Under the pieces are notes generated by a model, which was not told the origin of the DNA, ran no database searches, and saw only the letters and a program-made list of their open reading frames with translations. Positions 11,629 to 22,130 of a DNA stretch of 64,000 nucleotides are shown piece after piece (position 1 is the stretch's first letter; each line of letters starts with the position of its first letter). Source of the DNA: Styela clava (Eukaryota > Chordata > Ascidiacea > Stolidobranchia > Styelidae); assembly GCF_964204865.1 (NCBI RefSeq), contig NC_135254.1, positions 811,001 through 875,000 of the forward strand, read 5' to 3'. A program made the position numbers and the translations under genes.

Positions 11629-11701
11629 TGTTTCCGCCCGGGCTCGAACCGGGGACCTTTCGCGTGTGAGGCGAACGTGATAACCACTACACTACGGAAA
11701 C
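11629..11701 (-). tRNA. tRNA-Val(CAC)
   Basis: A full 73-nt gene with all stems paired, loop CTCACAC and an intact B-box. A T-run follows on minus within a few nt of the 3' end. Confidence 0.92.
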
Positions 11702-12032
11702 GGCTTATCTTTCTGCAATTCGTTCTCTAGTAAGGCAATAAGATTTGCGGATGGACTTAGGATTGAATCAGAGATCAATGACCTTTGCTTTTGTGTGATT
11801 TCGCGTGGCCCATGTTTGAGAAAAGTTATGAAAATCATGGCATCAAACATTGTATAACTGAGACGAATTGTTTTCAAGAACAGCGTAATCACTTTTTACA
11901 AATGAATTTGTTAGCTTTCGTTAGGTCATAGTCTAACTTTTTATGACAAAACAAGGAAAATAATCGTTTATAGTACGCTCTGATCATGTAATTGCGTCCT
12001 AATTATATTGTTTTATTTATTATCGTTTATTA

Positions 12033-12068
12033 GTTAGGTGGACGTGATAACCACCACACTACGGAAAC
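12033..12068 (-). pseudogene. 36-nt 5' half of tRNA-Val(AAC)
   Basis: It corresponds to Val positions 1-36 and stops right after the anticodon, followed by TAATAAACG. One base in the D loop region differs from the other copies. Equivalent halves are at 22745, 28662, 30143 and 51929. Confidence 0.75.
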
Positions 12069-12411
12069 CGAGTACAGAAAATATAGAAATGATTTAAAAG
12101 AATTTGTAACTGACCAAACTCCAATATCAATTTGCATTTTATTGAAAAAAAAATATTTTTTGAACGCCCATCATGGGGATCGAACCCCAGACCGTTAAAC
12201 TACTTGAAATAAAAATAAAGAACAAAAGTAGATTAGTAATTCTACAGCAAACACAAAGCAAAATTTCTCCACAAGAACGACAATATTTCTCTCTGTGAAG
12301 GAATTCTTCCCCAGTTTGGAAACGTGGAATTCCAGCGAAAAGAATCTTAATGATAAAACGCTGCCATCCTAATTGCATTCTGTTGTTAAGTATTCCGCCA
12401 GTATCACCAGC

Positions 12412-12484
12412 GTTTCCGTAGTGTAGTGGTTATCACGTTCGCTTTACACGCGAAAGGTCCCCGGTTCGAGCCCGGGCGGGAACA
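12412..12484 (+). tRNA. tRNA-Val(UAC)
   Basis: 73 nt with all arms present. The acceptor carries one T-G wobble (GTTTCCG with CGGGAAC). Loop TTTACAC gives anticodon TAC, and the B-box is intact. Confidence 0.88.
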
Positions 12485-12638
12485 ATTCGACATTTGGATT
12501 TGATCAGAAACGTCTATTTATCGGCGATTATTTTATTTTAAGTGCAACGAGAGACAAATTATGGTGTACATTTGCAAGGTTTCATCAGACCGAAGTCAAA
12601 CTTCTCTCAGACAAGCACAATTCAACTAGGTTACAGAA

Positions 12639-12800
12639 ATGGAAGTCTCCACAAGAATCGATATTTTCATTTATGTCCTTAAAAATGAAGCAATAAGTCC
12701 CGGCCATTCCGGAACGGTTGGCAGCCCTATGTGGAACGCTATTGGTACCCTGTTTGGCATGACCAGCTTAGTTGACAACGTGACTGTGAAGGAATGCCCA
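12639..12800 (+). repeat. Array spacer with a conserved short open frame
   Basis: Spacer copies here and at 10992, 20091, 27796, 29274 and (inverted) 51200-51370 encode up to 60 codons containing NNEAISPGHSGT and TLFGMTSLVDN. Three copies (20091, 27796, 29274) are open to the same stop. The copies at 10992 and 12639 are frameshifted. Differences between copies are mostly amino acid-changing, so this is more likely spacer DNA than a gene. Confidence 0.55.
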
Positions 12801-12899
12801 GTTGAGAAACGTGGAAATAACTCCGGCGAAAAGAATGATAATTTTAAAAAACTGCCGTCCTAGTTCTATTGTCTTACTAAGTACCGAGAATAGGCGAGC

Positions 12900-12928
12900 G
12901 TTTCCGTAGTGTAGTGGTTATATTCCGC
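12900..12928 (+). pseudogene. tRNA-Val 5' fragment
   Basis: The first ~25 nt of a Val gene run into spacer (TTATATTCCGCG). This is the same module as 11252. Confidence 0.7.
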
Positions 12929-13277
12929 GATCCTACGGATGGATTTCTGCATTACATAATTACCGAATTCCCTATCCGAACATAGTGGCCAATTCGTGCT
13001 GGTGAAAAGGCAAGTGCTAGGTTTGCGGAAACGCTGGCGGGAAAGCTGTAGTTACATTAAATTAATAAGACAAAAAAATCAGGATGTTAATTACATCGGC
13101 AGTGCTTTCATGGTTGTGATTGTTTTAGCTTGATTTAAACCGAGTAATAGGGGAACCGATAACAAGGCAGAGAACAAAACTGTACCATTCAAATTGTGTC
13201 ATTAACTAGAGCTAGTTCAAGCTATTGTCTCTACAAAATACTCTCGCAGAGGAAGTTTGTAAATAAAGGAAAACCAT

Positions 13278-13350
13278 TGTTTCCGCCCGGGCTCGAACCG
13301 GGGACCTTTCGCGTGTGTGGCGAACGCGATAACCACTACACTACGGAAAC
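13278..13350 (-). tRNA. tRNA-Val(CAC), probably inactive
   Basis: Length and stems are normal, but the anticodon loop reads CACACAC. This puts A at position 33, where U is nearly universal, and position 24 is also changed. Likely a decayed copy. Confidence 0.65.
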
Positions 13351-13818
13351 GGTTGCCAAACGGCTTATCTTTCTGCAATTCGTTCTCTAGTAGGGCAATA
13401 AGATTTGCGGATGGAGTTAGGATTGAATCTTAGATCAATATCCTTTGCTTTCGTGTGATTTTGCGTGGCCCATGTTTGAGAAAAGTTATGAAAAGCATGG
13501 CACCAAACATTGTATAACTGAGACGAATTGTTTTCAAGAACAGCGTAATCACTTTTTACAAATGAATTTGTTAGCTTTCGTTAGATCATAGTCTAACTTT
13601 TTCTGACAAAACAAGGAAAATAATCGCTTTTTATAGATAAACTACTTGAATGAAAAATAATAAACCAAACAAGATCAGTAATACTGTGGCCTCCACACAA
13701 GCGTTTCCCCGGTACGGAGAATCCTTGCATACGTCTATCCACCAGCACAAATTGGTAACTGTTTGGATAGGAAATTCGGTAATTGTTTATCGCCGAAGTC
13801 GAGATGTAAGCTCGCGCA

Positions 13819-13891
13819 GTTTCAGTAGTGTAGTGGTTATCACGTTCGCCTAACACGCAAGAGGTCCCCGGTTCGAGCCCGGGCGGAAACA
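13819..13891 (+). tRNA. tRNA-Val(AAC), degenerate
   Basis: 73 nt, with an acceptor mismatch (GTTTCAG) and an altered 3' anticodon stem (GCAAG for GCGAA). LINE copy 1 begins about 6 nt after its 3' end. Confidence 0.65.
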
Positions 13892-14279
13892 AACCTTCAT
13901 GTCGCGGGGTCCGCAATAGTCATACATACTTGGGGGCTTCCGTATCCGCTATGTATTGCAAGGCAAAGACTTCTACCCCGAGCTTGTGTGTCCGCCATGA
14001 CAGATAGCATACCGTCCGCTCAGGGCTTCCGTCAAAGCCATTCATAGCATAGCCCAATTTCCGCCGCCCCAGCTTCCGTACATACTGTGTGAAGACGTGT
14101 AACACGCACACAGCATGACATACACCGCGAAGCTTCGGATTCATCATTTCCGTGGAAAATTGGAGATGGTATTACAAAAGTTTAAGCTCCTATTTATGGG
14201 AGATGAGGGAGCGCCGTCATATATATACAGTTATAAAATGGTTTGATATTATTTCACCAAGACACAGGTTGGGGCTCTT

Positions 14280-17200
14280 TTATGTCGTAACGTACCCATT
14301 CAAAATCTCCTTCCAGTTTTCTTGTAGTCCAAGTGTTTGTAAATTTTTGTATTTATTGTCTATTGTGACCAGAAATCCCGTAATTTTAACTACTGACGCT
14401 GTTACTATGTTTTTGTCTCCTGGGGCCAAGTATCTATTTTCAATATCTAGTTTAATCTTCTGTTTTATTATGATGTTTTTAAGTATGACGAGACTTTTTG
14501 TTACTACTATGAGATGTGGTCCATGATAACTTTTATAGTACATTTCGTCTTTCGATACTTGGATGGGACTACAGAGCATGTTGTTGAGGACATCCGTAAT
14601 CTCTGCCAAATAGGTTGTTATGACACTGCAATTAAGAAAAAGATGTTTAGTGCTGTCAGATATACCATTACAGTATTTACAGTTCAAAATTTTTGGTGTT
14701 CCGGTTGGTCCAAATCTTAAGCTCATTCCCCTCATTTTGTCTCCAAATGTATAGCCCTCTCTAACAATTCGATATGAACATACTCGTTCCGCATTTGTGA
14801 AGTTTGTGCCAAATATGGCTTCTGCTAAATTGACCTCTTCCCAATTAATGTCATTTTGTGGTTGGTCAAGGGAGTTCTTTTTTAGTTTTAAATACAAGTC
14901 CTTATGTTTTACAGTTTCCCAGTCTTCACGCGAGATATCTTTTGTCTGAAAAAGGTTGAAGATATATTTCTAATATGGCGGGACTAAAGCGGTGTGTGGC
15001 ATTGCATTGCAGTAGAGATTTTCATTTACGAGCTTCATTTTAGAGCCTAAGGCATAGAGTGCCTCGTAGTGCCAAAACTGGTCCTTCTCTCCTCCAATAA
15101 GAAAACTCTTCATTTTTCAACCTGACAGGCCTCAATTTTTGCTTTCACGTCAACCATATTAATTCCCCCCTGTTTCCAAGATAGATATAGTTTTTTTCTT
15201 CCGATAGACTCTATTTTTTCCGGGTACCAGATGAACTTGAAGATAGATCTTTGAATGATTTTAATTTTTTCCAGGGATATTGGTTTGACTTTTGCTTGCG
15301 AGGTTATGATGCTCATGATTAGTGAATTGATTACTGTGAGTTCTCCATACCATGTTAAATGCCTAGTTTTTACGTAGTTTAGAGTTCGATTCAGCTTGGT
15401 CACAATTTCATCCCACATTTTGTCTAGTGGCTTTCGTCCGAAATGTACACCCAGTAGTTTAACATCCTGTTTAATATATTGCCTAAATGGAGAGTTGAAT
15501 ATTGAAATATGGGAGGTTTTTGTTATACATAGAATTTCTGTTTTTTCTTGATTTATCTTTTGTCCTGACGTCAATTGAAAGTGGTATAGTTCTTTGAATA
15601 CTTCATTTATAGATGGTTGGTCGCTTATGGCAAAGGTGACATCATCGGCGTATTGGTCCAGCTTGTGTTCGCATACACCTAGTTTTTTACCGTGAACGTT
15701 GGAATTCATCTGTACGGATCTTGCCAGGGGTTCTACGCTTATTGCGTATCACAGCATGCTTAGAGGGCATCCCTGCCTTATGCCACGCTTTATGGTGATT
15801 TTGTTTGATAGCTTGCTGTTGACGTCAATTTGAGATTCTATGTTCTGGTACATATTTTTTATTACACTATGAATTTTGTCTCCCAGTCCAATTTGTTTCA
15901 GGATAATAAAAAGAAAAGTGTGACTGACGTCATCAAATGCTTTTAAGTTATCTATCAGGACCAATGTCCCTGGGATGTTTTTGTGTTGACAGTATCTTAC
16001 AATCGCATCGATGTTGTAATGGACGTCATGTATACTCCTTTGGGCTAAAGAACACTTCTGCGACGCACTTACTATTCTCGATATGACCGGTTCCAATCTT
16101 TTTACTACGATTTTAGATATGATTTTATAGTCCATATTTAGGGTTGATATGGGCCGCCAGTTTTTCGAATCCGTCTCGTCGTTCTTTTTATACAGAAGTT
16201 TAACTTTAGCTAATGCGCAAGATTTTGGGAAAAGGCCGAATGAGAAGATATTGTTGATGACTTGGGTGAGTTGAGTTTTTATGGTGCTCCAAAAGGTTGT
16301 GTAAAATTCTTTACTGAGTCCATCGACACCAGGTGATTTATTGTTGCTAAGTGATTTCATTGCGCTGTAGATTTCTCCGCTCGTAACGGGTTGCTTCAAA
16401 ATGCAGTTCTCTTGTTCTGATATTTGGGACGAGCCCATTAGGGATAAGTAGTATCGCTGATGGTAACTGTTTATTTTTTGTTCCTCGCCCCACAGATCGC
16501 AATAGAAGCCTTCAACTAAGGACATAATAGCGTCTTGGTCGGAAACTAGGTCGTTATTTGATGTTTTTAAACTCCCTATTGTGGTATTTTTCGCGCGTTT
16601 CTTAATTCTGGCATAGAAAGAGGATGTGGGTTTTTCATTTTGCTCCATTTCTTTCATATTTGCCATTAGTATGTCCAGTCCTCTCCGCTAACGCTGCAAC
16701 GTTAGTAGTTGGGATTTATGGTTTTCGATTTTTACCACATTTTCCATTCTTCCTTCATTAATGAGTTTATGCAACATTTCAGTATCTGAGTAATCCTGTT
16801 CTTTTTATTTTTTACGACATTTTTAGAGAAGGCGACGGTGACTTTTTTGATTTTTTGTTTTGTACTATCCCACCAATCAAGTATTGAGTCACTATTTTCT
16901 TGTTCGAGAAGGGCCAAATTGTATGAATGTTCTATTATTTTCTAAGTCTGATCCCCGTAGAGTGTGATGTTATTCCGCCAGGTGCCTTTACCCCAGCGGA
17001 TTTTCTTTGTTTGTTTGAGCTTAATTTGAGGGCAGAGCAGGTGGTCCGAAACTGTATTCACTGTGTGGGTGATGGTTGAGATTGTACTGTATAGGTCGAA
17101 AGAGGAGTAGATCCAATCAATTCTCCGTCCCTGAGTTCCGAATTTGTACGTAAAAATCTGTTTATTGGAGTATTTGTCCCTAAAAGTATCCAGAATGTTG

Positions 17201-17720
17201 TTGGCTTGAATAAAGTGGCGAAATTTTTTTCGGGTGGTCGTAATTTAAAGTTATTGATATTTTGTGCGTCAATCGGTTCCAGAATGATATTAAAGTCACC
17301 GGCTATTATTAAGTTTCCTGTATCAGAGTAATTTGCTAAAATATATATTAGGCCGTTTTGTGCCGGGGCGTAGACATTAAATATTTTTATGATTTTCTGA
17401 TCGATCTGAACTTCAATACTGTCGCAGCAATGCCTAATATGTATGGTATAACTGGACGGTGTTAAGGTGTTCTCTAACTTGATCATCATCAAAGTTCCTT
17501 GCCAAAAGGATGCGTGGTGCTTTTCGTCCTTATCCAAGGTGTTAAAAAAGGCATTGAAACCTAGCTGATTTGACCAATGCGTAATTTTGTCTTTATTTAG
17601 GCGGTGAGCCTCTTGGACGCACACGATACTCGGGTTTTCGTGCTCTATGAAGGCCGTCATTTCCGCTAGATGGTGTTCGAGGCCATTGGCGTTCAAGGAA
17701 ATTATATTCAAGTTGGCCAT
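14280..17720 (-). pseudogene. LINE copy 1 ORF2 (endonuclease + reverse transcriptase), broken
   Basis: It begins at 17720 with an AP-type endonuclease: ISLNANGL, SIVCVQEAH and LIIAGDFN. After frameshifts near 17.2-16.7 kb comes the RT domain (16666-15749): NNKSPGVDGL, NWRPISTLN, LVLIDNLKAFDDV, IRQGCPLSML. A stop falls at the end of that block. The next block carries LDQYADDVTFAI (15709-15110) and the last (14897-14280) has a CKYC...HLFLNC zinc-binding tail typical of the L1/Tx1 group. At least three frameshifts or stops break it. ORF1 ends about 100 bp upstream. Confidence 0.88.
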
Positions 17721-17819
17721 ATTGGGATGTTTTTTTGCTGACTATCCTACGGGTTGTGGTGGGTAGAGTGAAGAACTAGTTAAATACAACAGAGAGGTAA
17801 TGTCACACAAAATTTTTAC

Positions 17820-19316
17820 TCACTTTTCTTTTTTCTTTTTACCTGTCCCACCCTTTTTTGGGTTGCTGCTTGCGAGAGACGACTCAGACGAGGTTGTGTC
17901 TTCTCTATATCTTTTGTTGTGGTCTGTATTATCCGGGTTCGATTCGTCTAGGGCCAGGTCCAGGTTTGGCAGAGGTGTTTCCATATTTGCTGGGGCCGAA
18001 GGAATCTCATGGGGCGATGCGGCAAAGAGCGAGGACGATGTTGTGTCCTTCGACTCGTAGTTATGAACCATAACTTTGACATAGGCCCCTCCTTTTGCTG
18101 GTGCGTTGAATGGGGTGTTACCAATCGTTGATGTTGTTTTTAATCGTGGTAACTGCTGGTTGTTCATCCGTGGCGGCGAGGTTCTTATAGGACTGACGTT
18201 GTCAATTTCAGAACATTCTGACCAATCATTGGATTGTTTTGACGAGTCAGCAGAGGGTTGTGTGGATAAGATTTCATAAATGCCTGCGTTCGTTTTGTTT
18301 TGATCACCTTCAACTAATTTGTCTGTTTTTTCCGCATGAATAATTCTTTCGTTGTTTCCTTCTATTTTTGTATTTTCGGGAACTGTGGATGCGTTTACAG
18401 CTTCTTTAATTACTTTAGCGGTAATATGAGATTTTTGATTGTTGGTGTCTTTCTCTGACGTTTTGTTCTGAGCAATCATCTCCCCTGATTTTTCTGGGTT
18501 AGTTACAAGCTGTTGTCCGTTAGTTGGTGGTGGGTTTCCAGCAAGGTTTGGGACAGTTAGTTGTTGTGTCTGTCCTCCTCTCCTCTGTTTTGGTAAGGCC
18601 CATCCATTTCCCGAGCTAAATAGGGCAGGAAACTCCTTCGCCCGCAAGGTACAGTTCTTTTGAACGTGCCCAGGTTTTTTACAATGCCTACAAACGGCTT
18701 CATTTTCGCATTCTGCAAAGGTGTGCCCCGTTTGCAGGCATCGTCCGCACGTTGGTACGTATAGTTCTCGTGGAAGATATGTTTTACACATATTTCCATC
18801 GATTTTAATATAGTCCGGCATGTTTTCTTTGTTAAAGTTTTCCATAAGAAAGAATGTGTAACCGTTGTACACTTGAGTTCCCCTGTAGTAGTTTCGAACC
18901 GCATTCCTGATTTTTCCAAAATCGATGCTGTTAATTTTAGAAGCGGCTTTGGGGTATGGCGTCTCAGGGGGAATATCTCGAATAGATATTCTGATAGGTG
19001 CTTTACTTGGAAGCGTCACATCTATCTCTACATCCCTTGATTTGATTTTGCCGCCAGTGTCTCTGAGGAAATCCTCACGACAGCTGGTATCATTGTTGTC
19101 GGTGGCAGCAAAGGTTAAGATCCAGTTCCCCTTCCTACTTTCGAAGAGTGCCCTTATTTGATCACAATAGCCACTTGTAGATAAGTTATTGTACAGTAAG
19201 TTCATCAATCCCGTGAAGTCAAAATTGTTGTTGGTTCTCAGAAATACAGTCCGTGGTCTTGTTGTGTTTTGACTTGACGGTTGTTCTTTTGCGGCTGCTG
19301 CGGCAGAGTAATTCAT
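17820..19316 (-). CDS. LINE copy 1 ORF1 (RNA-binding, gag-like), intact frame
   Basis: This is an uninterrupted 498-codon frame. Near the middle lie two CCHC zinc knuckles, CGRCLQTGHTFAEC and CRHCKKPGHVQKNC, as in Tx1-clade ORF1 proteins that coat the element RNA. The C-terminal half is Ser/Pro/Asn-rich and ends in a Lys-rich tail (KKGGTGKKKKEK). The frame is intact although the adjoining ORF2 is broken. Confidence 0.85.
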   Translation of the reverse strand: MNYSAAAAAKEQPSSQNTTRPRTVFLRTNNNFDFTGLMNLLYNNLSTSGYCDQIRALFESRKGNWILTFAATDNNDTSCREDFLRDTGGKIKSRDVEIDVTLPSKAPIRISIRDIPPETPYPKAASKINSIDFGKIRNAVRNYYRGTQVYNGYTFFLMENFNKENMPDYIKIDGNMCKTYLPRELYVPTCGRCLQTGHTFAECENEAVCRHCKKPGHVQKNCTLRAKEFPALFSSGNGWALPKQRRGGQTQQLTVPNLAGNPPPTNGQQLVTNPEKSGEMIAQNKTSEKDTNNQKSHITAKVIKEAVNASTVPENTKIEGNNERIIHAEKTDKLVEGDQNKTNAGIYEILSTQPSADSSKQSNDWSECSEIDNVSPIRTSPPRMNNQQLPRLKTTSTIGNTPFNAPAKGGAYVKVMVHNYESKDTTSSSLFAASPHEIPSAPANMETPLPNLDLALDESNPDNTDHNKRYREDTTSSESSLASSNPKKGGTGKKKKEK

Positions 19317-19530
19317 AATCCAGGTGAGTGGTTAATCCGATTATAAATCCAGGTAGGTGATAAATCCAATTATAGATTCTTTTCCTAGCTTAAGTATACA
19401 AAGCTTTCTGCTATACTTTCAACGCTGGTGGAGAGGCCCGTACAAATTCGCGACGGGGAGGGCTCTCTCGGCTCCAATACCTACATCCGAGCCTCTAGCT
19501 AGCTCATCCGTTCTTCACTTGGACAGCAAA

Positions 19531-19556
19531 TACACTTGATCTTAGCCGAAAGGCCG
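19531..19556 (-). other. U2 snRNA-like head at the LINE 5' end
   Basis: On minus, the 5' terminus reads CGGCCTTTCGGCTAAG, then ATCAAGTGTA. This matches the first part of U2 snRNA (from about nucleotide 9) except for one T-to-C change. Weaker similarity continues for ~12 nt, after which the sequence diverges into LINE 5' UTR. The branch-site-pairing GTAGTA is not preserved. Confidence 0.65.
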
Positions 19557-19919
19557 CGACATGACTACGAAGCGTTAGTACCGATACGACTCGGATATGA
19601 CATGTCTTTCAGACATTGATCCGAGACTGGAAAAATTCTGATCCGTAAAAGAATAAAAAAAAAAAAAAAAAAAAAACCTATTTGACTTGGTCATAATTGT
19701 TTCGTATCGGAAACCGTTTTATTTCAAATGGAACCACGTGCATAACTGAGAACATTTGTGTTAGTGTGCAGCAAGACTCTTGAATCACCTAGAATAGTAT
19801 ACTTAGGCTGCAGAACCCTTTCATTGTACGTGCACGGACACCAGGACGAATTAGTCACTTTGTTTCGATTGAGACTTTCTTAGTTATGTAATGCAGAAAT
19901 CTAGACTAATGGGTGTAGA

Positions 19920-19979
19920 GTTTCCGTAGTGTAGTGGTTACCACGCGAAAGGTTCCCGCTCCGAGCCCGGGCGGAAACA
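19920..19979 (+). pseudogene. tRNA-Val pseudogene without anticodon arm
   Basis: The D arm (GTGTAGTGGTTACCAC) joins directly to GCGAAAGG, deleting the anticodon. The T loop is changed to CTCCGAG. Confidence 0.8.
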
Positions 19980-20090
19980 TTATTTTAATTTAAGTGCAAC
20001 GAGAGACAAATTAGGATGTACATTTGCAAGGTTTCATCAGACCGAAGTCAGACTTCTTTCAGACAAGCACAATTCAACTAGGTTACAGAA

Positions 20091-20273
20091 ATGGAAGTCT
20101 CCCCAAGAAACGATATCTTCGTTTATGTCCGTAACAATGAAGCAATAAGTCCCGGCCATTCCGGAACGGTTGGCAGCCCTATGTGGAACGCTATTGGTAC
20201 CCTGTTTGGCATGACCAGCTTAGTTGACAACGCGACTGTGAAGGAATTCCCCAGTTGGGAAACGTGGAAATAA
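20091..20273 (+). repeat. Array spacer with 60-codon open frame
   Basis: This copy of the conserved spacer module is open from ATG to TAA. It differs from the copies at 27796 and 29274 mainly by amino acid-changing bases (D/E, N/I, C/Y). No known domain was seen. Confidence 0.5.
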
Positions 20274-20350
20274 CTCCGGTGAAAAGAATCATTATATTAA
20301 AACACTGCCGTCCTAGTTCTATTGTCTTATTAGGTACCGAGAAAGGGCAA

Positions 20351-20414
20351 GCGTTTTCGTAGTGTAGTGGTTATCAAGTTCGAGCGTGATAAATCCACTA
20401 CACTAAAGAAACGC
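20351..20414. repeat. Palindrome of two inverted tRNA-Val 5' halves
   Basis: GCGTTTTCGTAGTGTAGTGG...AGTTCG is followed directly by a near-perfect inverted copy ending CACTAAAGAAACGC. The left arm carries a tRNA A-box-like stretch (TAGTGTAGTGG). Equivalent palindromes are at 22131, 28056 and 29531. The predicted RNA would be a ~64-nt hairpin. Confidence 0.8.
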
Positions 20415-20546
20415 GCGGCAGCTTATTAATATTTACGGATTATTTTTTCAGGGGTAAGGTCATTTTATGGAAAGAAAAACACATGGTCGTCAGGGATGCC
20501 TTCCTTAACACACACATTTTGCATTTGTGAATTTGTACAAAAATCT

Positions 20547-20619
20547 TGTTTCCGCCCGGGCTCGAACCGGGGACCTTTCGCGTGTTAGGCGAACGTGATA
20601 ACCACTACACTACGGAAAC
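20547..20619 (-). tRNA. tRNA-Val(AAC)
   Basis: 73 nt with all stems paired, loop CTAACAC, and intact A- and B-boxes. Confidence 0.92.
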
Positions 20620-20757
20620 GGTTGCTAAATGGTTTATCTTTCTGTATTCTCCAGTAGGGCAAAAAGATTTGCGGATGGAGTTGGGATTGAATCAGAGATC
20701 GTCAGGGATGTTTTCCTTAAACACACATTCTGCATTAGTGAATTTGTACAAGAAGCT

Positions 20758-20830
20758 TGTTTCCGCCCGGGCTCGAACCGGGGACCTTTCGCGTGTTAGG
20801 CGAACGTGATAACCACTACACTACGGAAAC
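20758..20830 (-). tRNA. tRNA-Val(AAC)
   Basis: Same sequence as the gene at 20547. It lies 211 bp away, in a short tandem duplication that includes the upstream flank. Confidence 0.92.
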
Positions 20831-21299
20831 GGTTGCTAAATGGCTCATCTTTCTGCATTTCGTTCTCCAGTAGGGCAATAAGATTTGCGGATGGAGTTGG
20901 GATTGAATCAAAGATCAATATCCTTTGCTTTCGTGTGATTTCGCGTGGTCCATGTTTGAGAAAAGTTATGAAAAGCATGGCATCAAACATTGTATAACTG
21001 AGACGAATTGTTTTCAAGAACAGCGTAATCACTTTTTACGAATGAATTTGTTAGTTTCGTTAGATCATAGTCTAACTTTTTCTGACAAAACAAGGAAAAT
21101 AATCGCTTTATATAGTTAAACTACTTGAATGAAAAATAATAAACCAAACAAGATCAGTAATACTGTGGCCTTCACACAAGCGTTTCCACGGTACGGAGAA
21201 TCCTTGCATACGTCTATCCACCAGCACAAATTGGTAACTCTGTTTGGATAGGAAATTCGGTAATTGTGTATCGCAGAAGTCCAGCTGTAAGGTCGCGCA

Positions 21300-21333
21300 G
21301 TTTCCGTAGTGTAGTGGTTATCACGTACGTTCG
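21300..21333 (+). pseudogene. tRNA-Val 5' half
   Basis: The first ~28 nt of Val are followed by ACGTTCGTTCTTCG and spacer. There is no 3' half. Confidence 0.7.
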
Positions 21334-21664
21334 TTCTTCGAAATACTTATGCGTGATGTTTCCCCTATTTCTCGGTCTTAACTCAAGCTAAAACAATCAC
21401 AACCATAAAAGCACTGCCGATGTAATTAACATCCTGATTTTATTCTCTTATTAAGTATTAATGTAACTGCACATACTACTGGAGCGCCCAAAATTCCTTG
21501 TTTTATCCAATTATCTTTACGGGTGTGAAAAAATGACAAATAAATAAAAATTGATTGCCACACCATATTAATAATTTTATAACAGTTGCCAAATTGATTA
21601 AAGATTTTGTAAACAAGAGTCAACAGTACAGAAAAATATTTATTAAAAAGATATTAGATTAAGA

Positions 21665-21769
21665 CAGCGGTTCCCAGACTTTTTATTCGTACGACGCCAA
21701 ATTCGCAGGTAATAACTCACGACGCCCTTAGAAATTGCTGCTTTCGAGTAAAATCTTAGTCGGTAATTG
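21665..21769. mobile_element. Isolated hAT-like end inside the array
   Basis: CAGCGGTTCCCAGAC...TTTATTCGT matches the inverted end at about 35283-35315 (GTCTGGGAACCGCTG). The flanking spacer is also shared, so both are copies of one old insertion. The other terminus is not identified in either copy. Confidence 0.4.
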
Positions 21770-21877
21770 GGCGCTTCTGAAGTATGCGCACCAAGATGTC
21801 GCATTACCTGAAACTAACCTGGTACAAAACCTGAGTTCAGGTTGTGCGCCATCTTGATGCGCATACTTCAGGAGGTC
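21770..21877. mobile_element. Short MULE-like MITE, 108 bp
   Basis: Inverted arms of about 35 bp (TCTGAAGTATGCGCACC left; CCTGAAGTATGCGCATC right, read on minus) surround a small centre. Perfect 9-bp direct repeats CGGTAATTG flank it (21761-21769 and 21878-21886), as for Mutator-type elements. Confidence 0.65.
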
Positions 21878-22130
21878 CGGTAATTGTATGTGTGATTGTG
21901 TGTGACCTTTCTTTGAGCAAAGCTATCATAAGGGGAGGGGGCTTTTCATAGTTAAACTACTTGAGCGAAAAACCAAACAAGATCAGTAATACTGTGTGGC
22001 CTTCACACAAGCGTTTCCACGGTACGGAGAATCCTTGCATAAGTCTATCCACCAGCACAAATTGGTAACTCTGTTTGGATAGGAAATTCAGTAATTGTGT
22101 ATCGATGAAGTCCAGCTGTAAGCTCGCACA

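Larger units (their letters stand above)
10765..12411 (+). repeat. Type unit of the tRNA-Val array, about 1647 bp
   Basis: From one Val(UAC) gene to the next, the order is: Val(UAC) on plus, a spacer with a 60-codon open frame, a decayed 5' half (11252), a conserved spacer, Val(CAC) on minus (11629), a spacer, a 36-nt 5' half on minus (12033), a tRNA-like B-box element (12162), a spacer, then Val(UAC). The next partial unit repeats the same modules to about 13891. Units further right replace the CAC gene by AAC and the decayed half by a palindrome. Confidence 0.75.
13898..19676 (-). mobile_element. L1/Tx1-like LINE copy 1, inverted by twin priming
   Basis: Nearly the whole element (5' end near 19558, 3' UTR reaching 13898) lies on minus. 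The final ~125 bp of its 3' UTR and poly(A) (about 19551-19676) lie on plus. The junction shares GCGACATGA: the minus part stops there and the plus part resumes from it. This is the expected product of twin priming during target-primed reverse transcription. The plus tail matches the 3' end of LINE copy 2 (34105-34216). Flanks rejoin to an array sequence like the reverse complement of 10340-10370. Confidence 0.8.

Noticed and set aside
9140-13897. CRISPR-like array of regularly spaced repeats
   Set aside because: The repeats are tRNA genes and fragments with long conserved spacers in an animal genome.
19516-19558. A genuine U2 snRNA gene
   Set aside because: Only the first ~40 nt resemble U2; the Sm site, stems III-IV and branch-pairing region are absent and the sequence passes into LINE 5' UTR.
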